From Bacillus sp. S/N-304-OC-R1 (GTDB lineage: Bacteria > Bacillota > Bacilli > Bacillales > Cytobacillaceae), in assembly GCF_019749375.1 (NCBI RefSeq), contig NZ_JACWFE010000014.1, positions 1 to 64,000 on the forward strand: a stretch of 64,000 bases of DNA, written 5' to 3'. Positions within the stretch are counted from its first letter, which is position 1; each line of letters starts with the position of its first letter. Of this stretch, positions 1 to 7,564 are shown piece after piece. Under the pieces are notes generated by a model, which was given only the letters and a program-made list of their open reading frames with translations, was not told the origin of the DNA and searched no databases. The translations under genes were made by a program, and so were the position numbers.

Positions 1-31
1 CGTTTTTTGTTCGTTCAGTTTTCAAAGAACT
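1..31 (-). promoter_or_regulatory. rRNA operon leader, boxA-like element
   Basis: Read on the minus strand, 30-13 gives GTTCTTTGAAAACTGAAC. This motif is typical of Bacillus rRNA leaders and spacers just upstream of 16S or 23S rRNA (boxA/processing region). It lies directly downstream of two strong promoters on the same strand, so a 16S gene most likely begins off the left edge. No mature rRNA sequence is in the window. Confidence 0.75.
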
Positions 32-51
32 AATGTTGCTGACAAGATAAT

Positions 52-80
52 ACTATATCATCTCATCTTCAAAATGTCAA
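52..80 (-). promoter_or_regulatory. rRNA-type promoter P2
   Basis: On the minus strand there is a perfect -35 TTGACA (80-75), a 17-bp spacer and a -10 TATAGT (57-52). It is the promoter-proximal member of a tandem pair about 74 bp apart, the P1/P2 arrangement usual for Bacillus rrn operons, and it fires towards the left edge. Confidence 0.75.
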
Positions 81-125
81 TTACTTTTTTAAAATATTTT
101 TTTGCCGTATCAACGACAGAAACTA

Positions 126-154
126 ATTATAAGAAATGCATTAACATTTGTCAA
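126..154 (-). promoter_or_regulatory. rRNA-type promoter P1
   Basis: On the minus strand there is TTGACA (154-149), a 17-bp spacer and TATAAT (131-126), a full match to the sigma-A consensus. Together with the second promoter at 80-52 it forms the tandem P1/P2 pair expected upstream of an rRNA operon. Confidence 0.75.
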
Positions 155-185
155 TCGTGTTTTTGATATAAAATCATAACAACTG

Positions 186-210
186 CTCTCATCTATTAGT
201 GAGAGTTTTT
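186..210 (+). terminator. stem-loop with T tail
   Basis: A CTCTCA/TGAGAG stem at 186-191/200-205 is followed by five T. It is a weak terminator-like element between the rrn promoters and the convergent end of the acyl-CoA dehydrogenase gene. Confidence 0.4.
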
Positions 211-300
211 ATGATACTATCAAATTAAAATAGTGTCAATAACTATATTAGAATTGTTTCGTTTGAAAATATTATCCAACAAAACTTGTAATTATATTAT

Positions 301-327
301 AAAAAACTGCTAATAGAGCAGTTTTTT
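301..327. terminator. bidirectional terminator
   Basis: An 11-bp stem (301-311 with 317-327) has a 5-nt loop, an A run on one side and a T run on the other. It probably ends the minus-strand acyl-CoA dehydrogenase transcript, whose stop codon is at 400. Confidence 0.8.
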
Positions 328-399
328 ATGTTTCTATCCCTTTTACTTCATTATTCGAATAAGATTACTTGGTTTTATAGTATAAAAAAATTGGTTTTC

Positions 400-1470
400 T
401 TATTTACTATTAAAATTAGCGTTCAAATGAAGCATCTTCTTTAAATGCTTAACAGTTGGAGTTAAATTAGCAAAAAAGTATGCTTCTCTTAGTCTTCTTG
501 CTGAATCGCTGTTTTTCAAGTAACCGGCTCCGCCTTGGTGAAGCATAGAACCATGTACTGCTTGTAGTGTTAAATTAACAGACTCTAACCTTAACGCAAT
601 TAATTGCTGCCATTTTTGCATAAGAGAATCGCTTTTTGCAAATTGGACTGTTTTTTCATAAATATTCTTCATACTTAATTCCAATTCATCTGGTTGTATT
701 TCTAAAAATTGATTACAGCCGCCTTGTTTATTGCAAACCTTTCGAATGGACATTATGGACGCCTCTGTTACTCCAAGCCCTATAGGAATCTGATAAATTA
801 CAAAGGCTGGTCGAATAAGCGGAATAAATTCATCCGCTTGTTCAGCAATGATCCACTTCTTCGGTATTTTCACTTCATTAAATGCACATGAATAAGTTGC
901 ACTCCCGTTTACTCCCATGTATTCACGCTTTTCTTTTAATGTTAATCCTTCAGAACCACATTGAACAATCGCCATTATTCTCTGATGCTCATTAACTTCT
1001 GCGACAATGCCAAACCAATGTGCTTTCCCTAAGTTTGAAACAGCAGGCAGATTTCCTGAAACTCTATAGCCATCCTTATCTTTCACAGCTTTTAAATGTA
1101 GTGTTTCAAGACCTGCATAATATTTCATCGGATTTGACAACCCTGTACCACCTAGTAACTTTCCATTTTCTAACAAAGGCAAAAGTTCGTTTTTTAAATA
1201 TGAGTTTTCACTTTTGCGAATATAGGTTAAGGATGCTAAATGACACCATAAATTAAAGGATGTTGTCATACACACCTTTGCAGTTTCCTTTACTAAATGA
1301 ATTTCTCTTAAAAACATTTCTTCGTCCGTTGAATGCCTTGTGCTTAACAACCCCTCCCTGCCGATGGACTTCAGAAACTCTTCTGGATAGTAGGCTTCAG
1401 AGTCAATCTTTCTTACTAACGGCTTTAGAAGTGTCTGCACCATATTTTCAAAGTTCCATTGATCCGTCAT
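400..1470 (-). CDS. acyl-CoA dehydrogenase family protein
   Basis: A 356-residue protein resembling the acyl-CoA dehydrogenase/flavin monooxygenase-like fold. It has an N-terminal helical part, a central beta part with GGTGLSNPM near residue 110 and GYRVSGNLPAVSNLG near 135 (the flavin/substrate region), and a C-terminal four-helix part ending with QGGAGYL. I chose ATG 1470 rather than the upstream ATG 1479 because an AGAGGAG site is correctly spaced only for 1470. It is the last gene of a minus-strand group after a DUF4242 gene, with a stem-loop (1494-1518) in the gap. Substrate is unknown. The nearby sulfonate/taurine-type ABC importer hints at a desulfurising or small-acid substrate, but that is inference. 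Family call is firm, function is not. Confidence 0.75.
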   Translation of the reverse strand: MTDQWNFENMVQTLLKPLVRKIDSEAYYPEEFLKSIGREGLLSTRHSTDEEMFLREIHLVKETAKVCMTTSFNLWCHLASLTYIRKSENSYLKNELLPLLENGKLLGGTGLSNPMKYYAGLETLHLKAVKDKDGYRVSGNLPAVSNLGKAHWFGIVAEVNEHQRIMAIVQCGSEGLTLKEKREYMGVNGSATYSCAFNEVKIPKKWIIAEQADEFIPLIRPAFVIYQIPIGLGVTEASIMSIRKVCNKQGGCNQFLEIQPDELELSMKNIYEKTVQFAKSDSLMQKWQQLIALRLESVNLTLQAVHGSMLHQGGAGYLKNSDSARRLREAYFFANLTPTVKHLKKMLHLNANFNSK

Positions 1471-1493
1471 TGCGAACATCTCCTCTTTACTTA

Positions 1494-1518
1494 GAAAACC
1501 TCCTATTAGGAGGTTTTC
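1494..1518. terminator. intergenic stem-loop
   Basis: A perfect 12-bp inverted repeat (1494-1505 and 1507-1518, GAAAACCTCCTA type) lies between the DUF4242 gene and the acyl-CoA dehydrogenase gene. The minus-strand copy ends GGTTTTC, so it could act as a partial terminator or an mRNA stability element that sets the ratio of the two proteins. Confidence 0.5.
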
Positions 1519-1530
1519 CCTTACTTTTTA

Positions 1531-2055
1531 TTATGAAAGTTCAGTTATTGTATCAATTGGAGCTTTAACTGCTTCACGAGCTTTTTTCACAGTTCCTTCA
1601 TTCGGAGCATCGTAGAAGCACAGACATTTCGTCATATCTTCACATACATACGTTCTTGAGAAAGAGACTTCCGGCACTTCTGCATAGTGTACAGAATTCT
1701 TGGTCTTTCTTTCTAAGTATTGGTCCATTGTTAAACTTTCTGGCAGATTCCACTCTACCAAATAATTAACCTTTTCCTGCTGTTCCTTCACCTTTGCTAA
1801 ATCCTGCCCAACAAGACGAACAGGCTTAATAAGCGCAACTGGGATACCCAATTCTCTTAAACTATCAGTTATTGAATTGCGATCTTCACTTTCAAAAATA
1901 AAAAATGCTCTAGTAAACTCTTTTGAAACCTGAACTTCAATCAAATGAACATTTTTTTCACTTACTGTTTCTTGAACCTCGGAAACTTTTGATTCAAAAG
2001 CATTCTTGGTACTTACTGCTCCATTTAAAATCGATTCAACAAGATATAGCGACAT
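1531..2055 (-). CDS. DUF4242 (SCO4226-type nickel-binding) protein
   Basis: A 174-residue soluble protein made of two ferredoxin-like halves. The second half carries the DUF4242 signature: LVEWNLPESLTMDQYLERK, then YAEVPEVSFSRTYVCEDMTKC and CFYDAPNEGTVKKARE. The first half (MSLYLVESIL..., residues 1-80) looks like a diverged second copy. The one structurally studied family member I know, SCO4226 of Streptomyces, binds nickel; no role is established for this group. A strong AAGGAGG site precedes ATG 2055. It is transcribed divergently from the HxlR regulator and with the acyl-CoA dehydrogenase gene, so it is a plausible regulon member. Confidence 0.75.
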   Translation of the reverse strand: MSLYLVESILNGAVSTKNAFESKVSEVQETVSEKNVHLIEVQVSKEFTRAFFIFESEDRNSITDSLRELGIPVALIKPVRLVGQDLAKVKEQQEKVNYLVEWNLPESLTMDQYLERKTKNSVHYAEVPEVSFSRTYVCEDMTKCLCFYDAPNEGTVKKAREAVKAPIDTITELS

Positions 2056-2203
2056 GATATTTTCCTCCTTAAGAAATGTAATAAAAAGATTAATAATTAT
2101 CTGTAAATCATTTTATGATACTAAGTTATAAAAAACAACCTACTATATATACATAATATGTTATTATTTTAATAATCAACGAAAGTTACGGAGGCCCTTT
2201 TTA

Positions 2204-2653
2204 ATGAAAGAAAAGAAATATGATTTGCCTTGCAACATCGCACAAACCCTTAATATTATTGGAGACAAGTGGACATTACTAGTTGTTCATGAAATATTTA
2301 CTGGCAATACGACATTTAATCAAATTAAAAATTCACTCGAAAGCATCTCTTCAAATCTATTGTCTGATCGCCTAAAGCTACTAGAAAGAAACGGACTTAT
2401 TACTACTAAGCTTTACTCTGAACATCCACCAAGATATGAGTACACATTAACGAAAAGCGGCCAAGATTTAGAAGGAGTTTTTAATGCACTCATTCTCTGG
2501 GGCAGAGAAAACTTGGAAGAATGTTACAAGAAAATAATCCATACACCTTGTCAGCATGAAATTAAGTTGGTCTACTATTGTCCGCATTGTAAAGAAAATG
2601 TAGAGGACATTGATATAGTAGAGCTTGAAAATAAGGTTTCATCTATTGATTAA
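2204..2653 (+). CDS. HxlR-family winged-helix transcription regulator
   Basis: A 149-residue protein with the HxlR signature: C10 in DLPCNIAQTLNIIGDKWTLLV, a winged helix through FNQIKNSLESISSNLLSDRL, and the wing LYSEHPPRYEYTLTKSG. An unusual C-terminal tail contains CQHEIKLVYYCPHCKENV, whose Cys/His spacing could hold a metal. HxlR proteins respond to thiol or electrophile stress, often through the conserved N-terminal Cys. It sits between the divergent DUF4242/acyl-CoA dehydrogenase genes and the convergent ABC importer, so it is the obvious local regulator. It shares a terminator hairpin with the permease gene. Confidence 0.88.
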   Translation: MKEKKYDLPCNIAQTLNIIGDKWTLLVVHEIFTGNTTFNQIKNSLESISSNLLSDRLKLLERNGLITTKLYSEHPPRYEYTLTKSGQDLEGVFNALILWGRENLEECYKKIIHTPCQHEIKLVYYCPHCKENVEDIDIVELENKVSSID

Positions 2654-2661
2654 AGTCATCA

Positions 2662-2687
2662 GGGCAAATCATTCTAATGGTTTGCCC
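2662..2687. terminator. bidirectional terminator between convergent genes
   Basis: A GGGCAAATCATT/AATGGTTTGCCC stem with one G-T pair lies between the HxlR stop (2653) and overlaps the permease stop (2674-2676). It can serve both convergent transcripts. Confidence 0.65.
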
Positions 2688-3438
2688 TCCCCCATTGTTT
2701 GTTTACCCAGTTCTCAAACAAGCCAATTGCCTTATCGAGCAGTAGCCCGCTGACTCCAATAAATATTATCCCTGCCAATACCAAATCTAATCTCATTGAA
2801 TTTCTGGCATCGACAATTAAGTAGCCCAATCCAGATTGTGCACCCACCATTTCACCTGCTACAAGAAATATCCAAGCCGTTCCTAAAGCAATATGCAGCC
2901 CGTTTGCGATAAACGGAAAGGCAGCCGGAAGAATAATCTTAACAAGTAAATGGATTTTCTTAATTTCAAAATTCTGCGCTATTTTTAAATAGGTCAGATC
3001 GATTTTCTTTACAGCAGAAACGGTTGATAATAAAACAGGAAAAAATGCCGCTATGAAAATAATAACTATCGCAGGAATGTCTCCAATTCCGAACCACAAC
3101 ACGATAAACGGTGACCATGCAATAGGAGATACCGGCCTTAATACCTGCACAATCGGATCCAGGATGTTCCACAAAGCAAGAGCCCTTCCAAATATTAATC
3201 CTAAAATGACAGCGGTGATGACCGCAGATAAATAACCAATCATAAATCTTATTAGACTTACCTGAAGATGAACAAACAATGATCCGTCCTTAATCATTGA
3301 AACAATCCCTTGCCAAACTTTAAGCGGGGACGGCAAAAGAGCTCCATCATAATTCCCAGCAACAATGATTATTTGCCACACAGCAACAAGAATGATAAAT
3401 CCCAATAAGACATTAATAAGTTTTTTTGTGCTTTCCAT
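2674..3438 (-). CDS. ABC transporter permease (nitrate/sulfonate/taurine type)
   Basis: A 254-residue integral membrane protein of the SsuC/TauC/NrtB class with about six transmembrane helices. The cytoplasmic coupling motif reads LLVKIILPAAFPFIANGLHIALG, matching the EAA loop consensus (EAA...G.........I.LP). It lies 5 nt downstream of the binding-protein gene and is the last gene of a three-gene importer operon (ATPase, binding protein, permease) read leftward. Substrate cannot be fixed from the permease. Length fits the family (about 250-280). Confidence 0.9.
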   Translation of the reverse strand: MESTKKLINVLLGFIILVAVWQIIIVAGNYDGALLPSPLKVWQGIVSMIKDGSLFVHLQVSLIRFMIGYLSAVITAVILGLIFGRALALWNILDPIVQVLRPVSPIAWSPFIVLWFGIGDIPAIVIIFIAAFFPVLLSTVSAVKKIDLTYLKIAQNFEIKKIHLLVKIILPAAFPFIANGLHIALGTAWIFLVAGEMVGAQSGLGYLIVDARNSMRLDLVLAGIIFIGVSGLLLDKAIGLFENWVNKQWGRANH

Positions 3439-3443
3439 TTAAA

Positions 3444-4412
3444 TCACTTCGCCTTATCGTATAATGAATTATCTACAAATTCCTCATAGGAAGGCGGGTT
3501 TTTTGATAGCCCCATCTCTATTAAACTCTTTGTTAATTCATCGTAGCTGCTTTTATTCACTCTTAAATTATCATAAGAAATCCACTTAAATGAAAGATCC
3601 ATAACATTTTTATCAACCTTCATATATTTAGAAGAAGCAGTCAGTGTATGATCATCTTTTTTCTCAGCTACCTTTCCTGCTTTTACATATTCATTTACAA
3701 ATTCTTGAGCTACATTATTGTCCTTTTGGATAAATTCATTTCTTAAGACGAGGGCACAATCAATTGAATCCTTCCAAATATCTGTGTCTTGATAGAGCAC
3801 CTTTCCCTTTTTGATAGCCACTGACGCAGCGCCAAACGGCTCAGCTACTACATATCCTGAGATCCGTCCTTCCGATAGGGCTGCTGGCATTTCAGCAGGA
3901 GGAAGTTCAACAACGTTCACATCTTCATATTTCATTCCGGCTTTTTTAAGCATTTGATAAAGCAAAATATTATGAGTAGAGAACTTATGTGGAATGGCGA
4001 AGTTCTTTCCCTTCAAATCCGCAACGTTGTTAATATCATTTGCTGTCACTAAAACATTTCCATCTCTATGACCTAAAGCTACTGCCTTTAAATCAATTCC
4101 TTGCTCTTTTGCCTTCATTGCAAGAGTCACAAGAACCGATGCGCCATCGATCCGCCCCGAATTGAGCGCATCCATTAACTCAGGCCATGAGCCAAATTTC
4201 ACGAGCTCCAGTTTAAAATTTTTAAACGTTTCTTGTTCACTTTCTAAAAATAAAGGAACAGCATGGGTAATCGGTAAATATCCAATCTTTACAACTCGCT
4301 TTTCTCTGCTTTCTGATTTTCCGGCTGAAGATTCTTTAGAACCACAGGCTGCCAAGCCCACCGTCAAAATAGAAATGATTAATAAGGATAAAAGCTTTTT
4401 ATAACTCTTCAT
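3444..4412 (-). CDS. ABC transporter substrate-binding lipoprotein
   Basis: A 322-residue secreted lipoprotein. A signal peptide ends in the lipobox LAAC (Cys 23) followed by a Ser/Glu/Lys-rich linker. The mature part is a periplasmic-binding-like fold of the NMT1/SsuA/NrtA class, with GYLPITHAVPLF near the start and WPELMDALNSGRIDGA, typical of anion (nitrate, sulfonate, taurine, pyrimidine-precursor) binders. An AGGAGG site precedes ATG 4412. The cargo is not predictable by eye. Adjacency to an acyl-CoA-dehydrogenase-like oxidoreductase favours an organosulfur or organic-acid ligand, as inference only. Confidence 0.88.
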   Translation of the reverse strand: MKSYKKLLSLLIISILTVGLAACGSKESSAGKSESREKRVVKIGYLPITHAVPLFLESEQETFKNFKLELVKFGSWPELMDALNSGRIDGASVLVTLAMKAKEQGIDLKAVALGHRDGNVLVTANDINNVADLKGKNFAIPHKFSTHNILLYQMLKKAGMKYEDVNVVELPPAEMPAALSEGRISGYVVAEPFGAASVAIKKGKVLYQDTDIWKDSIDCALVLRNEFIQKDNNVAQEFVNEYVKAGKVAEKKDDHTLTASSKYMKVDKNVMDLSFKWISYDNLRVNKSSYDELTKSLIEMGLSKNPPSYEEFVDNSLYDKAK

Positions 4413-4442
4413 CGTATCCCTCCTCTTTCTCTAAAAAAATAA

Positions 4443-5228
4443 TTAAATATTAAATTCAATTGAAGCCGCAGGACGGTTAAAGTGAAATTGTTCAAATATC
4501 GCCCTTCGGTATTGCTGAAAGTCTCCATGGCTCCGGTCTCTTGGCTTGGATAGCGTGATACCCAAATCCTTATTGATCTCCCCTGGATTAGCCTTCATCA
4601 TTAATACTCTGTCTGATAAATAAATGGCTTCATCAATGTCATGAGTGACGAGAATAATCGTTGTTTTCTCCTGTTCTTGAATTCGCAATAGTTCATCCTG
4701 TAAATAATAACGGTTAAACGTATCTAAGGCAGCAAAAGGCTCATCCATTAATATTAATTCCGGCTGAAGAGCTAAAGCTCTAGCTATCGCTACTCTTTGC
4801 TGCATTCCTCCCGAAAGCTCATGGGGAAATAGATTTCCTTTATCCTCTAAACCTACTAGTTGCAAATAGTGATAAGCTCGATCTCGTCGCTCTTTCGTGT
4901 TTATCTTTGCTCCTTCAAGACCTAGCTCTACATTTTTCAAAACGGATCTCCATGGCAATAGTCCATAATTTTGAAACAGCATAATGCACTTTCGATTTGG
5001 CAGGGTCACAGGATTTCCATCAATGATGACGTTGCCTTTATCCGCTTTTTCAAATCCTCCAATAACATTAAGCAGCGTGCTCTTTCCACATCCGCTTTGC
5101 CCTAAAAGAGAAACTACTTCTCCTCTTTTGATTTCAAAGCTCACATTGTTTAAAACATGTACTGTTTGATCCTTATTCCTAAATGTTTTAGATACATTTT
5201 CTACCTGAATAAAAACGGATTCTGCCAA
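4443..5228 (-). CDS. ABC transporter ATP-binding protein (SsuB/TauB-like)
   Basis: A 261-residue ATPase with Walker A GQSGCGKST (around residue 43), Q-loop FQNYGLLPWRS, signature LSGGMQQR and Walker B LILMDEPFAALD, then the H-loop VTHDIDEA. This is the canonical SsuB/TauB/NrtD subfamily. The start is TTG 5228, supported by an AGGGGG site at the right distance. It is first in the operon: about 30 nt separate it from the binding-protein gene. It powers uptake together with the permease at 2674-3438. Confidence 0.92.
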   Translation of the reverse strand: MAESVFIQVENVSKTFRNKDQTVHVLNNVSFEIKRGEVVSLLGQSGCGKSTLLNVIGGFEKADKGNVIIDGNPVTLPNRKCIMLFQNYGLLPWRSVLKNVELGLEGAKINTKERRDRAYHYLQLVGLEDKGNLFPHELSGGMQQRVAIARALALQPELILMDEPFAALDTFNRYYLQDELLRIQEQEKTTIILVTHDIDEAIYLSDRVLMMKANPGEINKDLGITLSKPRDRSHGDFQQYRRAIFEQFHFNRPAASIEFNI

Positions 5229-5559
5229 GCAATCTATCCCCCTTAAGAAACCAAAAGATTTTAATTCATTTAATTCCTATAAAAATACTATGTTTAATAG
5301 TTGTAAGTTATTTTATTATACTTTGTTCAAATTGACAACTTAATTTTTTGAAAAGATAAAAAATGTTACAAAATCGTCTTCAGTTATTCATTTATTAGAA
5401 AAATAATTATAGTTTCATAATGATGATTAGAAATTTTTAGTTTATTCATCTAAATTCAGTAGACCCTTCCTGTTCCATTGACCCAAATAAATCCATGATG
5501 TTTCATTTTTTATTATGTTATAATACAAAAATAAATTTTTAAGTTAGCGGGGATCATTT
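5229..5559 (+). promoter_or_regulatory. intergenic region with extended -10 promoter for ycgRQ
   Basis: This divergent gap is about 330 nt and AT-rich. On the plus strand an extended -10 (TGTTATAAT, 5516-5524) lies 36 nt before the start at 5560, with GCGGGGA as ribosome site. I looked for a Zur-type operator (TCGTAAT-N-ATTACGA) because homologues are metal-linked, and did not find one. I see no stem-loop or RNA element. Confidence 0.5.
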
Positions 5560-6447
5560 ATGTTTTCACAATCATTTCTACAGATGAACACAATTTTTAT
5601 TAGTATATTAATAGAAGCGATCCCCTTTGTTTTAATTGGGGTATTAGTATCGGGTATTATTCAAATCTTTTTAACGGAGGAAATGATTAAGAAGCTGTTG
5701 CCGAAAAATCGTTTTCTTTCTATTCTGTTTGCCATCCTTTTAGGTGCCTTATTTCCGGCATGTGAATGTGGAATAGTACCGATCGTCAGAAGACTTATAT
5801 TAAAAGGGGTTCCCTTGCATGCAGCGATCGTTTTTATGTTAACAGCTCCAATCATTAATCCTATTGTGTTGTTTTCGACTTATATCGCGTTCGGAAATCA
5901 ATGGAATATGATGCTTTTGCGTGGAGGAGTAGCAGCGTTAGTAGCTATGCTTATAGGAACCATTATCTCTTATCAATTTAAAGGGGATCAGCTGATAGAA
6001 AAAGCAAAAGCCCATTCCCACCATCATCATCATTCTTCATCAAAAAACAGCTTATCAAGCAAACTAGCTTCTGTTTTTCGCCATGCCATTGAAGAGTTTT
6101 TCTCTGTTGGGAAATACTTAATTTTCGGGGCATTTATTGCTGCGGCTATGCAAACTTTCATTAAGACTTCTGCATTGTTAGAAATCGGTCATTCAAAAGC
6201 TAGTTCATCACTTGTTATGATGGCACTTTCATTCCTATTATCATTATGTTCACAGGCAGATGCCTTCATAGCCTCCTCCTTCCAAAGCACTTTCTCAAAG
6301 GGTTCATTAATTGCCTTTCTCGTATTTGGAGCGATGCTTGATGTGAAGAACACATTAATGATGCTAAGTGTGTTTAAAAAACGCTTTGTCTTCTATGTCA
6401 TTGGATATATTATCATTTTTGTCTTTTTATCTTCCCTATATATTTAG
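5560..6447 (+). CDS. ycgR: permease of the YraQ/UPF0718 family, YcgR-like
   Basis: A 295-residue membrane protein with about eight helices in two halves joined by a cytoplasmic loop. It has the family motif PACECGIVPIVRRLILKGVP and the repeat-like CSQADAFIASSF in the second half. The central loop holds KAHSHHHHHSSS (about residues 151-162), a histidine run able to bind Zn, Ni or Co. B. subtilis YcgR belongs to this family; no transport substrate is proven to my knowledge. The downstream gene is YcgQ-like with its own His/Asp/Cys cluster, so the pair probably forms a membrane complex handling a metal or a metal-dependent cargo. Confidence 0.82.
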   Translation: MFSQSFLQMNTIFISILIEAIPFVLIGVLVSGIIQIFLTEEMIKKLLPKNRFLSILFAILLGALFPACECGIVPIVRRLILKGVPLHAAIVFMLTAPIINPIVLFSTYIAFGNQWNMMLLRGGVAALVAMLIGTIISYQFKGDQLIEKAKAHSHHHHHSSSKNSLSSKLASVFRHAIEEFFSVGKYLIFGAFIAAAMQTFIKTSALLEIGHSKASSSLVMMALSFLLSLCSQADAFIASSFQSTFSKGSLIAFLVFGAMLDVKNTLMMLSVFKKRFVFYVIGYIIIFVFLSSLYI

Positions 6448-6463
6448 GAAAGGAGGAATTTGG

Positions 6464-7306
6464 ATGTTCCGCGCCTATGTATTACTATTTTTCACTTATT
6501 TCTTTTTTCATTTAAAGGTATCTGGGAATATTACAAAATATATAAATATGAAATATGCTTTTCTTTCTGACATTACAATTTATCTATTGGCCTTTCTAAC
6601 CATTGTTCAATTCTATCTGGTGGCCACTGAAGGAAAGAAAGCTCATATTGATTGCGATTGTGATCATGACCATGTTCATGAAAATGATCTGCCTTTTTAT
6701 AAAAGATGGGGGATTTATGCTATATTTTTGTTCCCATTGATAACCGGATTTTTCCTGCCGATTGCAACTCTTGACTCTAATATTGTTAAAGCAAAAGGTT
6801 TTTCTTTCAAAGCGATTGATACGACAGATGAATATGCTCAGATCCAATATTTAAGACCGGATTCGAGTGTCTACTATGGCACTGATGGATATGAAGAACT
6901 AATGCAGAAAGAATTAAAACAGTATATATCTAAGAAAAGCATTGTAATGAATGATAAAAATTATTTAAAGGGTATGGAGACTATTTATAATTATCCAGGA
7001 GATTTTTTAGGGAAAGATATTTCGTTTGATGGATTTGCCTTTAAAGGTGAATCCGAAAATAGCCGGCAATTATTCGTTCTGCGGTTCGGTGTCATTCATT
7101 GTGTAGCTGACTCCGGTGTATTTGGGATGTTAGTTGAATTCCCTGGTGATGTAAATCTTAAAGACGATGATTGGATCCATGTTGAAGGTACATTATCTTC
7201 TATGTACTACCAGCCTTTTAAATCCACCATTCCTGTCTTAAAAATAAAGAATTGGAAAACTATCCATGCGCCTGATGATCCTTATGTATATAGGGGAATA
7301 AATTAA
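6464..7306 (+). CDS. ycgQ: YcgQ-like membrane protein (TIGR03943/UPF0703 family)
   Basis: A 280-residue protein. I chose ATG 6464 because AGGAGG (6451-6456) precedes it by 8 nt; an in-frame upstream ATG at 6368 lies inside the previous gene and has no such site. Two N-terminal membrane helices are followed by a cytoplasmic or surface cluster DCDCDHDHVHEND (about residues 65-77), clearly metal-binding in character. A third helix follows (IFLFPLITGFFLPIATL), then a large extracellular domain ending DDPYVYRGIN. It is 16 nt downstream of ycgR, so the two form an operon ended by a strong palindrome at 7375-7406. Family members always pair with YraQ-type permeases. The biochemical role is unknown. 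Confidence 0.8.
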   Translation: MFRAYVLLFFTYFFFHLKVSGNITKYINMKYAFLSDITIYLLAFLTIVQFYLVATEGKKAHIDCDCDHDHVHENDLPFYKRWGIYAIFLFPLITGFFLPIATLDSNIVKAKGFSFKAIDTTDEYAQIQYLRPDSSVYYGTDGYEELMQKELKQYISKKSIVMNDKNYLKGMETIYNYPGDFLGKDISFDGFAFKGESENSRQLFVLRFGVIHCVADSGVFGMLVEFPGDVNLKDDDWIHVEGTLSSMYYQPFKSTIPVLKIKNWKTIHAPDDPYVYRGIN

Positions 7307-7374
7307 CTTTCACCTGCAAAGATCATCCATTAATGAAAAAAGTGACACAAGTAAAAAGGAAAATGCTTACAATG

Positions 7375-7409
7375 AATCCAGTTAATCATGCATGATTAAC
7401 TGGATTTTT
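7375..7409. terminator. terminator, 32-bp perfect palindrome
   Basis: 16-bp arms (7375-7390, 7391-7406) are perfect complements with no spacer, and T residues run to 7409. It ends the ycgRQ transcript. Confidence 0.85.
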
Positions 7410-7509
7410 CTCAAAATAATATTAGTGTTTTTTGAAATATTTTTTGTTATAATTCAATATATTTTAATATTTCTCCTTACTTTCTAATATAAATTTTTTT
7501 ACTTATTTT

Positions 7510-7544
7510 TTTGCCCTAAGGAAACTTACTTTCCTAAAGGCAAG
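7510..7544 (+). promoter_or_regulatory. two MntR-like operator boxes
   Basis: Box 1 (7510-7525) reads TTTGCCCTAAGGAAAC and box 2 (7530-7544), inverted, reads CTTGCCTTTAGGAAA. Both resemble the MntR/DtxR-family operator half-palindrome TTGCCTTAAGG. They are centred about 20 bp apart, two helical turns, just upstream of mntH (ATG 7565), where manganese-loaded MntR would block transcription. Confidence 0.65.
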
Positions 7545-7564
7545 CTACTTTCGAGGTGTTTAAC

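Noticed and set aside
5400..5559. Zur operator for ycgRQ
   Set aside because: No palindrome close to TCGTAAT-N-ATTACGA could be found in the upstream region.
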